Source: Kitasatospora paranensis (GTDB lineage: Bacteria; Actinomycetota; Actinomycetes; Streptomycetales; Streptomycetaceae). From it: a stretch of 64,000 nt of DNA. Of the stretch, positions 17,257 to 26,636 are shown in pieces. The notes under the pieces are model-generated. The model was not told the origin of the DNA, ran no database searches, and was given only the letters and a program-made list of their open reading frames with translations. Position 1 is the stretch's first letter. Each line of letters opens with the position of its first letter. The stretch lies in assembly GCF_039544005.1 (NCBI RefSeq), contig NZ_BAABKV010000001.1, positions 7,254,001-7,318,000 on the forward strand. Direction: 5' to 3'. Made by a program: the position numbers and the translations under genes.

Positions 17257-18903
17257 TCAGCCGGCGAAGGGCGTACCACCCAGCTGGAGGCCGCCGTTGA
17301 TGCCGGCCGCGGTGATCTTGAAGGCGGTCGAGTCGGTCCACCGGATCGGCTCGGTCGCGCCGGTGACCAGCGGGTCGATGGCGGGGATGGCGTCCGGCAC
17401 TGTCCCGGCGATCCACTTCGGCGTCTCCGCCATGATGACCGCCACCGCTGCCGCGATACCCGCCACCAGGGACGCCAGGAGGATGACCTGGATCGTCCCC
17501 TCGACCGCCTCGGCCGACGCGGCGGCCGCCGCGCCGATCACGGCGACGATGATCGCCGCGATCGCCTCCGTGACGGTCACCCAGGTGGCCACCTCGACCC
17601 AGTGGTTGGGCTCCTGGTCACCGGAGCGCTTCGCGTCGAGCCAGGTGAGCGACTGCGTGCCGTCGTCCTTGGTGGCCAGGGCGACGGTGTTGTAGCGCCA
17701 CATCTCGTAGTAGGCGTCGATGCCGGGCGAGATGTGGGTGCGCACGAGCATGTAGGTCTTGATCCGGTCGCCCTCCACGGTGATCTGGAGGCGCTCGACC
17801 TGCGGGGTGTAGTTCAGGCCCGCGATGCGCACCGGGTCCAGGTCGAACGGCTGCTTCGCCGAGATCTCGGCGTTGTTGTCGTCCAGGACGAAGGTGCCCG
17901 CGGTGGCCTTCGCGAACGCCACCGGGAGGGCGGGCAGCGCCATCTTTGTCAGGAAGCGCTCCACCGACAGGTTGAAGCTCGCCTGCGCCCCCGCGGGTAC
18001 GGCTCCCGGTGCCAACTGCTGGGTGGCCTTCGTCGCGGGCCGGTGCTCGGTCATGCACAGCACGCCGAGCAGGCAGTCCTGGAGGGTGGTGCCGTCGATG
18101 TAGGCGTAGCTGGTCGTGGTCGGCTTCAGCCAGGCGAAGGCGTCCGCCGTGTCCTCCTTGTCGCTCAGGTTCACCGTCGCGAAGACATGCGCGAACTCGT
18201 CGAGGTGGGCGTTGAACCACGACTGCAGCAGGGTCTTCAGCGCGGTGGTGAGCCCGACCTCGGACGCGGGGGAGGTGTAGCTCACGTCGGTCACGGTGAC
18301 GGCCGGGTCGTCCGGGCCGCCGACCGTGCGGACCTTCAACTGGTGCGGGAGGGCGCCGTCGCTCGGCGGCTGCGGGATGTAGTGCAGCTTCACCTCGATG
18401 TGGGCGACGCCGCCGCCGACTTTGATCTCGTGCGGGGGCGTGTTCTCGATCGTGACGTCCGCCGTGAACGGGACCCTCATCCGGATGATGGAGCCGGACC
18501 CGCCGCTGGTCAGGGACCAGGTGCCGAAGGCGCCGGTGGACTCGATCGCCGGGCCGAAGTCGGTGGCCGGGATCGAGCTCTGCCATGCCGCGGGCGACGA
18601 GCCGGCGGCGGCGATCGCCGCGTTCACCTGCGGCAGCGGGACGACGTAGACGGTGTCCCAGCCGTTGGTGCTGTACACCTGGCCCGGGTCACCCACGGAA
18701 CCCGCGCGGTGGGTCGGGTGGGAGCGGTGGGTGGAGTGGGTGCGGTGCGTGGGCTGGGCGCGGTGGGCGTCGTGGCCGAGGGCGCCCGGCGCGGAGTGCG
18801 GGCGGACCGTCCCCGCGGTCCCGCCGGGCTCGGCGAGTTCGACGGCGAGACGGACGACCTGGTCCTCGGTCAGATGCGGGAAGAGCTCGTGGACGGTGCT
18901 CAT
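17257..18903 (-). CDS. TULIP-fold P47-like protein A
   Basis: 548 residues from ATG 18903, AGGAGG five bases upstream. Residues 1-30 form an amphipathic head (HELFPHLTEDQVVRLAVELA), then a His/Thr/Arg-rich linker (THRTHSTHRSHPTHR), then the P47 domain opening with STNGWDTVYVVPLPQVNAAI, matching the YGWDIVY start of clostridial P47 and the similar start of its neighbour at 19088. Long amphipathic strands follow (GVAHIEVKLHYIPQ, VERLQITVEGDRIKTYMLV). Near residues 430-490 are two strongly hydrophobic helices (AIAAIIVAVIGAAAAASAEA; VILLASLVAGIAAAVAVIMA), and the end returns to a beta strand (ITAAGINGGLQLGG). No signal peptide. P47 proteins bind lipids in other bacteria and accompany OrfX proteins; no orfX gene is in this window. 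Probably cotranscribed with 19088-20418. Confidence 0.75.
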   Translation of the reverse strand: MSTVHELFPHLTEDQVVRLAVELAEPGGTAGTVRPHSAPGALGHDAHRAQPTHRTHSTHRSHPTHRAGSVGDPGQVYSTNGWDTVYVVPLPQVNAAIAAAGSSPAAWQSSIPATDFGPAIESTGAFGTWSLTSGGSGSIIRMRVPFTADVTIENTPPHEIKVGGGVAHIEVKLHYIPQPPSDGALPHQLKVRTVGGPDDPAVTVTDVSYTSPASEVGLTTALKTLLQSWFNAHLDEFAHVFATVNLSDKEDTADAFAWLKPTTTSYAYIDGTTLQDCLLGVLCMTEHRPATKATQQLAPGAVPAGAQASFNLSVERFLTKMALPALPVAFAKATAGTFVLDDNNAEISAKQPFDLDPVRIAGLNYTPQVERLQITVEGDRIKTYMLVRTHISPGIDAYYEMWRYNTVALATKDDGTQSLTWLDAKRSGDQEPNHWVEVATWVTVTEAIAAIIVAVIGAAAAASAEAVEGTIQVILLASLVAGIAAAVAVIMAETPKWIAGTVPDAIPAIDPLVTGATEPIRWTDSTAFKITAAGINGGLQLGGTPFAG

Positions 18904-19087
18904 GGTGGCCTCCTGGCCGGCACGAGGTGGACGGGAACGTTGCGGGTACGACGGGTACGTGCGGGTGGGCGCAGCCGGTGCGGAGACGGACGCGTGGCGT
19001 GCGCTCCGGCGCCCGGCCGGGGACGTGCGTGCGAGGGCGCGCCGAGGTGCGTGCGCGCGTGGGCGAGGTGCGGGTCCGGAGGGCGGG

Positions 19088-20418
19088 TCAGGCCGCGGTG
19101 CCGCTGATCATCAGGGCGCTGTCGAGCCTGACGGAGGTGACGGTGACCGCCCGCATGCCCGGCGATCGGACGGGCAGCGGCGGCAGCGCGTGCAGTCCCA
19201 CCGTCCCAAACCGGCTGCCGAGTTGGTCGGCGATGCCGTCGGCGACCGCCGAGGCCGCGGCAGCCGCGACGCCCGCGCCGATCGGCGAGATCAGCCAGGC
19301 CCACCACGGGATGTGGGCCGCGTGTTCGGACAGCGGGTTCGGATCGGCGGCGAAGCCGATCTCCTCGGAGCCCGGACGGGCGGTCACCGGGTGGCGACTG
19401 CTGAACCGGAAGTCCATGGAGATCCGCGCGCCGAGGTCGCAGGTGCCGCGGGCGGTGAGGTCGATCAGCCCGCCGCTCACGGTGACGGAGACCGACTCGA
19501 CCAGCGGGACGTAGTCGAGGGCCCCGCTCCTGACCGGCGCGATCGCGAACGTGCGTGCCGCGGTGACCTCGTGGGTCGCCGGGTCCCAGTCGAAGCACGT
19601 CGCGTCGGCGCCGTCGAACAGCCGCGGCAGCACCGGGGTGAGGACGTGGACGAGGAAGAGGTCCTGGCTGATCGCGAAGGCGGTGTCCCCGCCCGCGGCG
19701 AACAGTTCGGGGTCCACCACGGCGGGCAGCCCGGTCGCGTCGCGTCCGCCGGTCGTGCTGAGGACCGACAGGTACCCGGCGCCGTCGGGGAGTTCCTGGT
19801 AGGCGTAGGTGCTGTGGGTCGGGCTCGGCCAGCCGCCGGCTCCCGGGGGGACGAGGTTCACCGAGGCGAGGACGTGGGAGACCGAGGCCGCGTCGGCGGC
19901 CAGCGCCTGGGCGACGCCGGCCAGGACCGAATCGGCGCCGAGTTCGCCCAGGTGTGCCGTCACGGCGGCGGGCGCCGTCAGCCGGATCGGGGTGACCACC
20001 CCCGGCTTCGGCGTGTCGCCGGGCCGCGCCGCCCCGTGGAGGGCGAAGACCAGGTTCTGGACGGTGCCGTCGGCGGCCGGCAGCAGGTCCAGGGAGACCT
20101 CCAGCACGGCCCTGGTCCCGGCCAGGTCGATCGCCGTCCCGCCGTTCGTCCGGACGGTGCCGGCGGTGATGGGCACCGAGATCCGCAGCAGGTCGCCCGA
20201 ACCGCCGCCGACCACCTGCCAGTCCCCGAAGGTGCCCCGCATCGCGTAGGAGCCCCCGAGCGCGGTCCCCGTCGCCGTGAACTCCGCGACGAGGCCCGGT
20301 CGGTCGGCCGCCAGGGCGCGGTTCACCGCGGCGACGGACACGGCTGTCACGGTGTCCCATCCGTGGATGTTCACGGGCTGATGCCCCGTGCGGTGGTGCT
20401 CGGCAGGAACGCCTGCAT
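19088..20418 (-). CDS. TULIP-fold P47-like protein B (start uncertain)
   Basis: The P47-type opening VNIHGWDTVTAVSVAAVNRAL is in frame from GTG 20374 (428 residues, close to the usual P47 length). A better ribosome site (AAGGAG) precedes ATG 20418, whose frame runs only 15 codons and ends at a TGA overlapping the GTG; adding one base at the CCCC run 20384-20387 would fuse it in frame (MQAFLPSTTARGHQP then VNIHGW). Domain features match protein A: FGDWQVVGGGSGDLLRISV beside its FGTWSLTSGGSGSIIRMRV, a DYVPLVESVSVTVSGGLIDL strand, then a C-terminal WWAWLISPIGAGVAAAAAS hydrophobic helix and a final beta hairpin. Lipid binding is inferred from the family. It lies 184 bases upstream of protein A on the same strand. 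Confidence 0.75.
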
Positions 20419-20933
20419 CGCTGCTCTCCTTGCGACGGTCGTGGGGAGCCCCTGGGAGGGGCGGAGGAGTCCGTCGCGGTTGCTCGGGGGAGCGGCGTCC
20501 TGATGTCAGAGTGGGCCCGGCCGATCGCCACCGGATCGGCAGCCGATTGACGCGCAGCTCAATGCGGTGGTCCCGACGCGATCCGGCACGCGGCAGACGC
20601 CCACCGGCCGGACCGAACGGCCGGCGGCTCGCCATCGCGACGGCCGAACACGGCTGCGGCGAGGGCCGGTTCGCGGTCGGGGCGGTGGCAGCGGGATCCG
20701 GCGCCCGCCCGTCCACCGGTGCCCGCGCTGCGCGCTGCCCGACACCAGTTCCAACGGCCAGGGGGCGCACCGGAGTTCCGCTCCAGGGTGTGATTCTTCC
20801 GGCACCTGCCGTGACTGTCGGTCACCGTGGTCACCGCGCCATACTGCGGCGTCCGCGCCCGCCGACGGCGGTGCTCCCGCCGTTCCGGGTGCGGGCGTCC
20901 TTCCCCTGTTCGGTGAGAGGTGCTGGTTCGACG
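20419..20933. other. Divergent intergenic region between P47-like B and an MFS gene
   Basis: About 515 bases. It should hold the promoter of the P47-like pair (-) and of the exporter (+). I see short palindromic words (CGATCGG, GCCGGC) but no convincing operator or promoter pair, and no credible gene on either strand. Confidence 0.5.
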
Positions 20934-22219
20934 GTGACGGTGACGGAACAGAGGGAGACGCACAGGGCCGGTGGCGGCTCGCGGCGCGCCGAGGAGTGGT
21001 TGGTCGGGCGGGGGTCCTGCTCGAACGCGGCCCGCGGCGGACATTGGCGGTCGCGAGCTTCGTCAACATGACGGGCAGTGGCGTCTTCATGGTGAGCGCG
21101 GGGCTGTTCTACACCCGGTCGGTCGGGTTGTCGGTGGCACAGGTGGGCCTCGGGATGGGTGTCGGCGGTCTGGTGGGGCTGCTCTCCGGGATCCCGGTCG
21201 GACACCTCGCCGACCGCAGGGGGCCGCGCGAGGTCTACCTGGCGACGCTCACCGTGCAGGGCGCCGTGATGGCGACGCTGGTCCTCGTGCGCTCGTTCTG
21301 GCTGTTCGTGGTGGCGGTCTCGCTGATGCAGCTGGCCGGTTCGGCGAGCCAGGCGGCGCGCGGGCCGCTGGTCCGCGGCTTCGCGGGGCCGCGCCCGGCG
21401 CGCTTCCGGGCGCATCTGCGGGCGACGGTCAACCTGGCCGCGGCGAGCGGCGCCGTGTTCGCCGCGCTGGTCGTCCAACTGGACAGCCGTGCGGCCTACC
21501 TGTGCCTGGTGCTGGGCAACGCGCTCAGCTTCCTGGCGGCCGCGGCGGTCGTCCGGCGGCTGCCGCGGCTCGCGCCGGTGGCGGTGCCGTCGGGGACGGG
21601 CCGGTGGACGGCGCTGAAGGACGGCCCCTATCTGCTGGTCACGGCGCTCGACGGTGTCATGTCGATGCAGGGCACGGTGCTGGTCTTCGTGATGCCGCTG
21701 TGGATCGTCGGCCACACCCACGCGCCGCGGTGGCTCGTCGGGGCGACCGTCCTGCTGAACACGGCCCTGGTGGTGGCGTTCCAGGTCCGGGCGGGCCGGG
21801 GCGTCGACACGGGTGCCGCTGCGGCCGTGGTCTGGCGCCGTTCCGGGTGGGCCTTCCTGGCCGCGATGGCCCTGGCCGGGGTGAGCGGCGGGATGCCGGG
21901 ATGGGCCGCCGCGGCGCTGCTGCTGTCCGCGACCGCCGTCCACACGCTCGGTGAACTCTGGCAGGCCGCAGGCTCGTTCGAGCTGCGCTACCGGCTGGCC
22001 CCGGCCCATGCCCAGGGCCAGTACTCGGGTGTCTTCCGGCTCGGCAGTGGTCTGGCCGGCGTGGTGGCGCCGTCCCTGCTGGGCCTGCTCTGCCTGAGCG
22101 GGGGCGAGCTCGGCTGGCTGGCGGCGGGCGGTGTGTTCGTGGCGGTGGGGTCGGCGGTCCCGTTCGCGGTCCGCTGGGCCGAACGGACCGGCGCCCGTGA
22201 GGCCGCGGCGGCGGGCTGA
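20934..22219 (+). CDS. MFS transporter, 12-TM type, with an apparent frameshift
   Basis: From GTG 20934 (GAGAGG upstream) the frame VTVTEQRETHRAGGGSRRAE breaks at the G run 21010-21014; one added base continues into LLERGPRRTLAVASFVN and about 12 membrane helices (428 residues). The loop between helices 2 and 3 reads GHLADRRGPREVY, the MFS A-motif of drug-exporter-like members. GSASQAARGPLVRGF and a long second half with GELWQAAGSFELRYRLAP resemble multidrug-type MFS of actinomycetes. Substrate is unknown. The alternative GTG at 20996 is too close to its GAGGA to be a good start. Confidence 0.82.
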
Positions 22220-22223
22220 CCCG

Positions 22224-22243
22224 CCGACCCGGGCGCGGGTCGG
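22224..22243. terminator. Bidirectional hairpin terminator
   Basis: CCGACCCG (22224-22231) pairs with CGGGTCGG (22236-22243) over a four-base loop, between the convergent ends of the MFS and GNAT genes. Confidence 0.7.
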
Positions 22244-22262
22244 GGGCGGGCCCGAGTGAGGG

Positions 22263-22976
22263 TCAGGGGCAGCCGGCCGGTACCTGCTCGGGGATCCGGC
22301 TGCCCCGGAAGCTGACGGCGCGGCGGTGGCGGAATCCGAGGGACTCGTACAGCCGGATCGCACCGGTGTTGTCGGCGGCCGCGTGCAGGAACGGCGTCTC
22401 GCCGCGCTCCCGGATGCCGACGGCGACCGCGCGGACGAGCCGGCCGGCGAGGCCCTGGCCGCGGTGGGCGTCATCGGTGCAGACGGCGCTGATCTCGGTG
22501 AAGCCGGGCGGGTGGAAGCGCTCGCCGGCCATCGCTACCAGGGTGCCGCCGCGCCGGATCCCGAGGTAGGTGCCGAGCTCGACGGTGCGGGCGAAGAACG
22601 GGCCGGGCCTGGTCCGCCGGACGAGGTCGAGCATCTCGGGCACGTCGGCGGGCCCCAGCCGCACCGCCTCCGGATCGGCGGCCGCGGTCACGTCCTCGCC
22701 GACCAGCTGGACCCCGTCGACGTCGAAGGTGACCGGCCAGTGCGCGGGGTGCGGGGCGGTGAGGGCGGCGGTGAGGACGTCCGCGCCGGGGCCGAGGAGG
22801 GCCGCCACGTCGGCCCAGTCCTCGGCGCCGGGATCGTCCGGCAGGCCGAGGAAGGTGGTCACGTCCGCGGGGTAGCGCAGCAGCCGGCCGCGGCGTTCCG
22901 CGAAGTGGGCGTGCGGACCGGTCAGGGCGGCCCGCACCGGGTTGTCCAGCGGGTGCGGGGGCTGTGCCGTGGGCAT
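22263..22976 (-). CDS. GNAT family N-acetyltransferase
   Basis: 237 residues from ATG 22976, AGGAG upstream. The C-terminal half is a GNAT fold: YLGIRRGGTLVAMAGERFH, ISAVCTDDAHRGQGLAGRLV (the acetyl-CoA pyrophosphate loop, RGQGLA), and NTGAIRLYESLGFRHRRAVSF. The N-terminal half is a degenerate partner domain (FLGLPDDPGAEDWADVAALL). The FR47-like layout suggests acylation of an amino group on an amino acid or small molecule. It is convergent with the MFS transporter and follows a VOC gene on the same strand. Confidence 0.88.
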   Translation of the reverse strand: MPTAQPPHPLDNPVRAALTGPHAHFAERRGRLLRYPADVTTFLGLPDDPGAEDWADVAALLGPGADVLTAALTAPHPAHWPVTFDVDGVQLVGEDVTAAADPEAVRLGPADVPEMLDLVRRTRPGPFFARTVELGTYLGIRRGGTLVAMAGERFHPPGFTEISAVCTDDAHRGQGLAGRLVRAVAVGIRERGETPFLHAAADNTGAIRLYESLGFRHRRAVSFRGSRIPEQVPAGCP

Positions 22977-23062
22977 CCGGTCCTGCTCCTGTCTGCGGGG
23001 GCGGCCGGCCGGGTGCCGCCGCCACCGGACCATGGTAGGCACCGCGCGGCCCCGGACGCGGA

Positions 23063-23464
23063 TCAGGCCGTCCAGGTCCGCGAGCAGAGCACCAGCCGGT
23101 AGCCGTCCGGGTCGGCGACGGTCGTACCGTGCTCGTCCCAGTAGGGGTTGTGGGCCGGGACGCGGGTGCCCCCGGTCTCCACCAGCCGGGCGATCAGGGC
23201 GTCGTCGGCGGGGGCGCCGAGGTAGACCACGAACAGGTCGTCCACGGTCGGGGTCGGTTCGAGCGGCCGCTCCGGGTCGTGTGTGAGCTCGAAGTGCCAG
23301 GTCCCGCCGGGCGGGCCCACCATCAGCAGGTCGTGTTCGCCGGGCACGCGCTCGGTGGTGCGCCACAGGACGTCCAGGCCGAGGCCCCGGACGTAGAAGC
23401 GCTCGGCGGCGGCGAGATCCCGGGAGGGGCGGGCGATCCGGATCCGCGTGGTGGTGTCGATCAT
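23063..23464 (-). CDS. VOC (glyoxalase/bleomycin-resistance-like) protein
   Basis: 133 residues from ATG 23464. It has the paired beta-alpha-beta modules of the VOC fold: IRIARPSRDLAAAERFYVRGLGLDV and the closing WDEHGTTVADPDGYRLVLC, the Asp-Pro-Asp-Gly turn being typical. It has the His and Glu needed for a metal site only in part (WHFELTH, no obvious last Glu), so enzyme versus binding protein is open. It is divergent from the polysaccharide lyase; the palindromic promoter region lies between. Confidence 0.88.
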   Translation of the reverse strand: MIDTTTRIRIARPSRDLAAAERFYVRGLGLDVLWRTTERVPGEHDLLMVGPPGGTWHFELTHDPERPLEPTPTVDDLFVVYLGAPADDALIARLVETGGTRVPAHNPYWDEHGTTVADPDGYRLVLCSRTWTA

Positions 23465-23509
23465 GGCCGCAGGATAGGGCACCGGGTCGACGATCGGATC
23501 AGGTCGAAT

Positions 23510-23570
23510 GATCGAATATCGATCAGAAGTGTTCCAATTATTGACTCGATCATCCGATCGTCCATACCTT
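23510..23570 (+). promoter_or_regulatory. Promoter of the polysaccharide lyase with GATC-rich operator
   Basis: This is the most AT-rich patch of the window. GATCGA-ATA-TCGATC (23510-23524) is a perfect inverted repeat. A probable promoter, TTGACT (23541-23546), 18-base spacer, TACCTT (23565-23570), follows; its spacer carries further CGATC words (CGATCATCCGATCG). The start codon is about 50 bases on. The layout suggests a repressor or activator with dyad symmetry. The divergent VOC gene starts only 45 bases from the dyad. Confidence 0.6.
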
Positions 23571-23618
23571 TCGATCGCTCCGGAGAGACAGGCTCCGGTA
23601 CCGGCGCTCGGAGGTCCC

Positions 23619-26563
23619 ATGAACGACGTCCCCCACCCTCGCCCCGCCCGGATCGCGGCCCGGCCGCTCACCCGCCGGCGCCTGCTGCTCGCCGCCGCGG
23701 CGACCGCCCTCGCGACCGGTACCGACTGGACGGCCGCGGCCGCGGGGCCCACGCGGCCGCGGACCCGTACGCCACCCTGGCCGACCGGTGGCGCCAACTC
23801 CTCGTCGGCACCGGCTACGACCCGGCCGCCGAACCCTTCGTCACCGCCCTCGCCACCACCGCCGACCAGGCCGCCGGGTACCGAGCCGCGATGACCCCGG
23901 CCGCCGCCTCGCTCTGGCCGGACCTCCCCCTCGGCAGCGTCTCGGCCAACGTCACCGGCAGCCTCACCCGGCTGCGCACCATGGCCCTCGCGTACGCCCA
24001 GCCCGGTACCTCCCTCACCGGCGACACCGGTCTTGCCGCCGCCGTCGCGACCGGCCTCGACCACCTGACCACGCACGCCTACACCCCGGCCACCACCGGC
24101 TACGGCAACTGGTGGGACTGGCAGATCGGCGCCCCGGAGGCGCTGCTCGACGTCTGCGTGCTGATGGCCGGACAGCTCGACGCCGCCCTGCTCGCGACCT
24201 GCTGCGCCGCCGTGGACCACTTCGTGCCGGACTCCGCCGTGGCGTCCTACACCGGCACCAGCACCGGGGCCAACCGGGTCGACCTGTGCCGGGTGATCGG
24301 CCTGCGCGGCGTGGTCGGCCGGGACAGTGCCAAGATCACCACCGCATCGGCCGCCCTCGGCCCGGTCTTCCCCTATGTCCGCTACGGCGACGGCCTGTAC
24401 GCCGACGGGTCGTTCGTCCAGCACAGCTACCTGCCCTACACCGGCAGCTACGGCGCGGTGCTGCTCGACGGACTGAGCCGGATGCTCTGGCTGCTGGCCG
24501 ACTCGGCCTGGGCGGTCGACCCCGCTGCCGCGCAGAACCTCTTCGACTCGGTGGCCACCGCCTGGGCCCCGTTCCTCTACAACGGCCTGGTGATGGACGG
24601 CGTCAGCGGCCGGGCGATCAGCCGCGGCGTCCAGCTCGCCGACCCGCTGAAGCTCCAGGGCGACGACCACCGGCGCGGGCACGCCGTGATCGGGGACATC
24701 CTCCGGCTCGCGAATTCCGGCGTCGCGCCGGCCGCGCAGGCGGCCGCCTGGCGGGCCGCCGCCAAGGGCTGGCTGCAGCGCGACCTCTACAGCCCCTACC
24801 TCGCGGACCGCACCGTCGCGGTGCCCGAACTCGCCAGGGCCCAGGCCCTGCTGGCCGACACCGCGGTCACCGCGACCGCCGAGCCCGCCGGCCACCGGAT
24901 CTTTGCCATGGACCGCGCGGTGCACCGCCGCGCCGGCTGGGCCGCCTCGGTGAGCATGTGCTCGGCCCGCACCACCTTCTACGAGAACGGCAACGGCGAG
25001 AACGTCCGCGGCTGGCACACCAACAACGGCATGACGTACTGGTGGGGCGCCGGATTCGGCAACGGCCAGTACTCGGACGCCTTCTGGCCCACCGTCGACC
25101 CGTACCGGCTGCCCGGCACGACGGTCTCGACCAAGCGGCTCGCCGACGGCGCCGGCGGCACCTGGGGCGCCGCCCGCCCGGACGCCGTCTGGGCCGGAGG
25201 CGCCACCGACGGCAGCATCGCCGCCGTCGGCCAGGACCTGCGCGGCCTGACCTCGACCCTCACCGGCCGCAAGTCCTGGTTCTTCCTCGACGACTCCGTG
25301 CTCTGCCTCGGCGCCGGCATCACCTGCACCGACGGCGTGCCCGTGGAGACCGTGCTCGACAACCGCAACCTCGGCGCCACCGGCACCCACGCCCTCACCG
25401 TCGACGGCACCGTGCAGCCCTCCACCCTCGGCTGGACCCAGCAGTTCAGCGGGGCACGGGCGTTCGCCCTCGCCGGCTTCGGCGCCTGCGTGGTGCCCGC
25501 CGGGGCGCAGGTGCACGCCCTGCGGGAGGCGCGCACCGGGGCCTGGTCCGACATCAATGCGGGCGGGGACACCGCGGCGATCACCCGCCGCTACCTGACG
25601 CTCTGGCTCGACCACGGCACCGACCCCGGAGGGGCGTCCTACGAGTACCTGCTGATGCCCGGCGCCGACGCCGCGACCGCCGCCGCCCGCGCCGCCGCCC
25701 CGCGGGCCGTCGTGCTCGCCAACACCGCCACCGTGCAGGCGGTCACGGACAGCGCCTCCGGGACGACCGCCGCCAACTTCTTCGCCGCCGGGACGGCCGG
25801 CCCGATCACCGTGGACGGGCCGTGTTCCGTCCTGCTGCGCGAGCAGTCCGGCACACTGACCGTCTGCGTCGCCGACCCGTCCAGGACGGCCGCCACCGTG
25901 CGGGTCACCATCGCCCGGACGGGCTGCGCCTCGGCGCAGTCCGACCCCGGCCTCACCGTGCTGGGGGTCTCCGGTGCCGTCACCCTGCTCGCCGAGACCG
26001 GCGGCACCCAGGGCGCGAGCCTGCGCGCGACGCTGACGGCCGACGCCGCCCACCCGGTGTCGCCGGGCACCGCACGGGCCCTGGCGCCCACCGCCGACAG
26101 CTACGTCCGGGACGGCAGCTACGCCGGCACCAACTACGGCTCGGACACCACCCTCACCGTGAAGAACGACGCGACCGGCTACGCCCGGATCGCCCTGCTG
26201 GGCTTCGACCCGAGCGCCCTGCCGGCCGTCCGCCGCGCCGTCCTGTGGGTGCACGGCGCGGTCGCCGACAGCGGCGGCGTCCAGACCTCGCTCCAGGCCT
26301 GTGCCGTGGACGGCACCTGGACGGAGACCGCCGTCACCTGGGCGAACCGCCCGGCCCTCGGGGCCGCCCTCGGCACCGGCCAGGCGACCGCCCGGGCCGA
26401 CTGGACGGGGCTCGACGTCACCTCGGCCGTGGCTGCGGCAGCCGCCGCCGGGACGCCGGGCTTCGCACTGGCGCTGTGGCAGCCGGCGAAGGGGCTCGCC
26501 GTCGTCCTGAGCAGCCGTCAGGCGGGCTCGTTCCAGCCGTTCCTGGAGGTCGTCACGGACTGA
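23619..26563 (+). CDS. Tat-exported family 8 polysaccharide lyase with C-terminal DNRLRE-like module; apparent frameshift
   Basis: From ATG 23619 (GGAGG upstream) a twin-arginine-type signal (LTRRRLLLAAAATALATG) leads to a break at the GGGG run 23744-23747; one added base restores 981 residues. The catalytic alpha/alpha toroid has PL8 motifs: GNWWDWQIGAP (Asn), DGSFVQHSYLPYTGSYG (His and Tyr), GRAISRG (Arg) and FYENGNGENVRGWHTNNGM. Beta-sandwich domains follow, and about 820-981 is a DNRLRE-like module (ADSYVRDGSYAGTNYG, VTWANRP). PL8 enzymes cleave hyaluronan, chondroitin, xanthan or alginate by beta-elimination; substrate cannot be told from sequence. It is monocistronic with its own regulated promoter and a perfect terminator. 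Confidence 0.9.
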
Positions 26564-26596
26564 CACCCGCCGGGGGAGCCGCCCCGGCGGGTGTCA
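26561..26596. terminator. Perfect bidirectional hairpin terminator
   Basis: A 15-base-pair stem (26561-26575 with 26582-26596, six-base loop) starts at the TGA of the lyase itself and serves the convergent permease gene ending at 26637. Confidence 0.9.
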
Positions 26597-26636
26597 GTGC
26601 CGGGCGCGGATCCACCGGGGGCTCGGCCGGTCGTCC

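Noticed and set aside
20996..22219. GTG at 20996 as the MFS start
   Set aside because: Its GAGGA is directly adjacent with no spacer, and a better frame exists upstream if one G is restored at 21010-21014.
23063..26566. 1167-residue minus-strand frame covering the lyase
   Set aside because: Only its last 133 residues (the VOC protein) are real; the rest is the complement of the PL8 gene.
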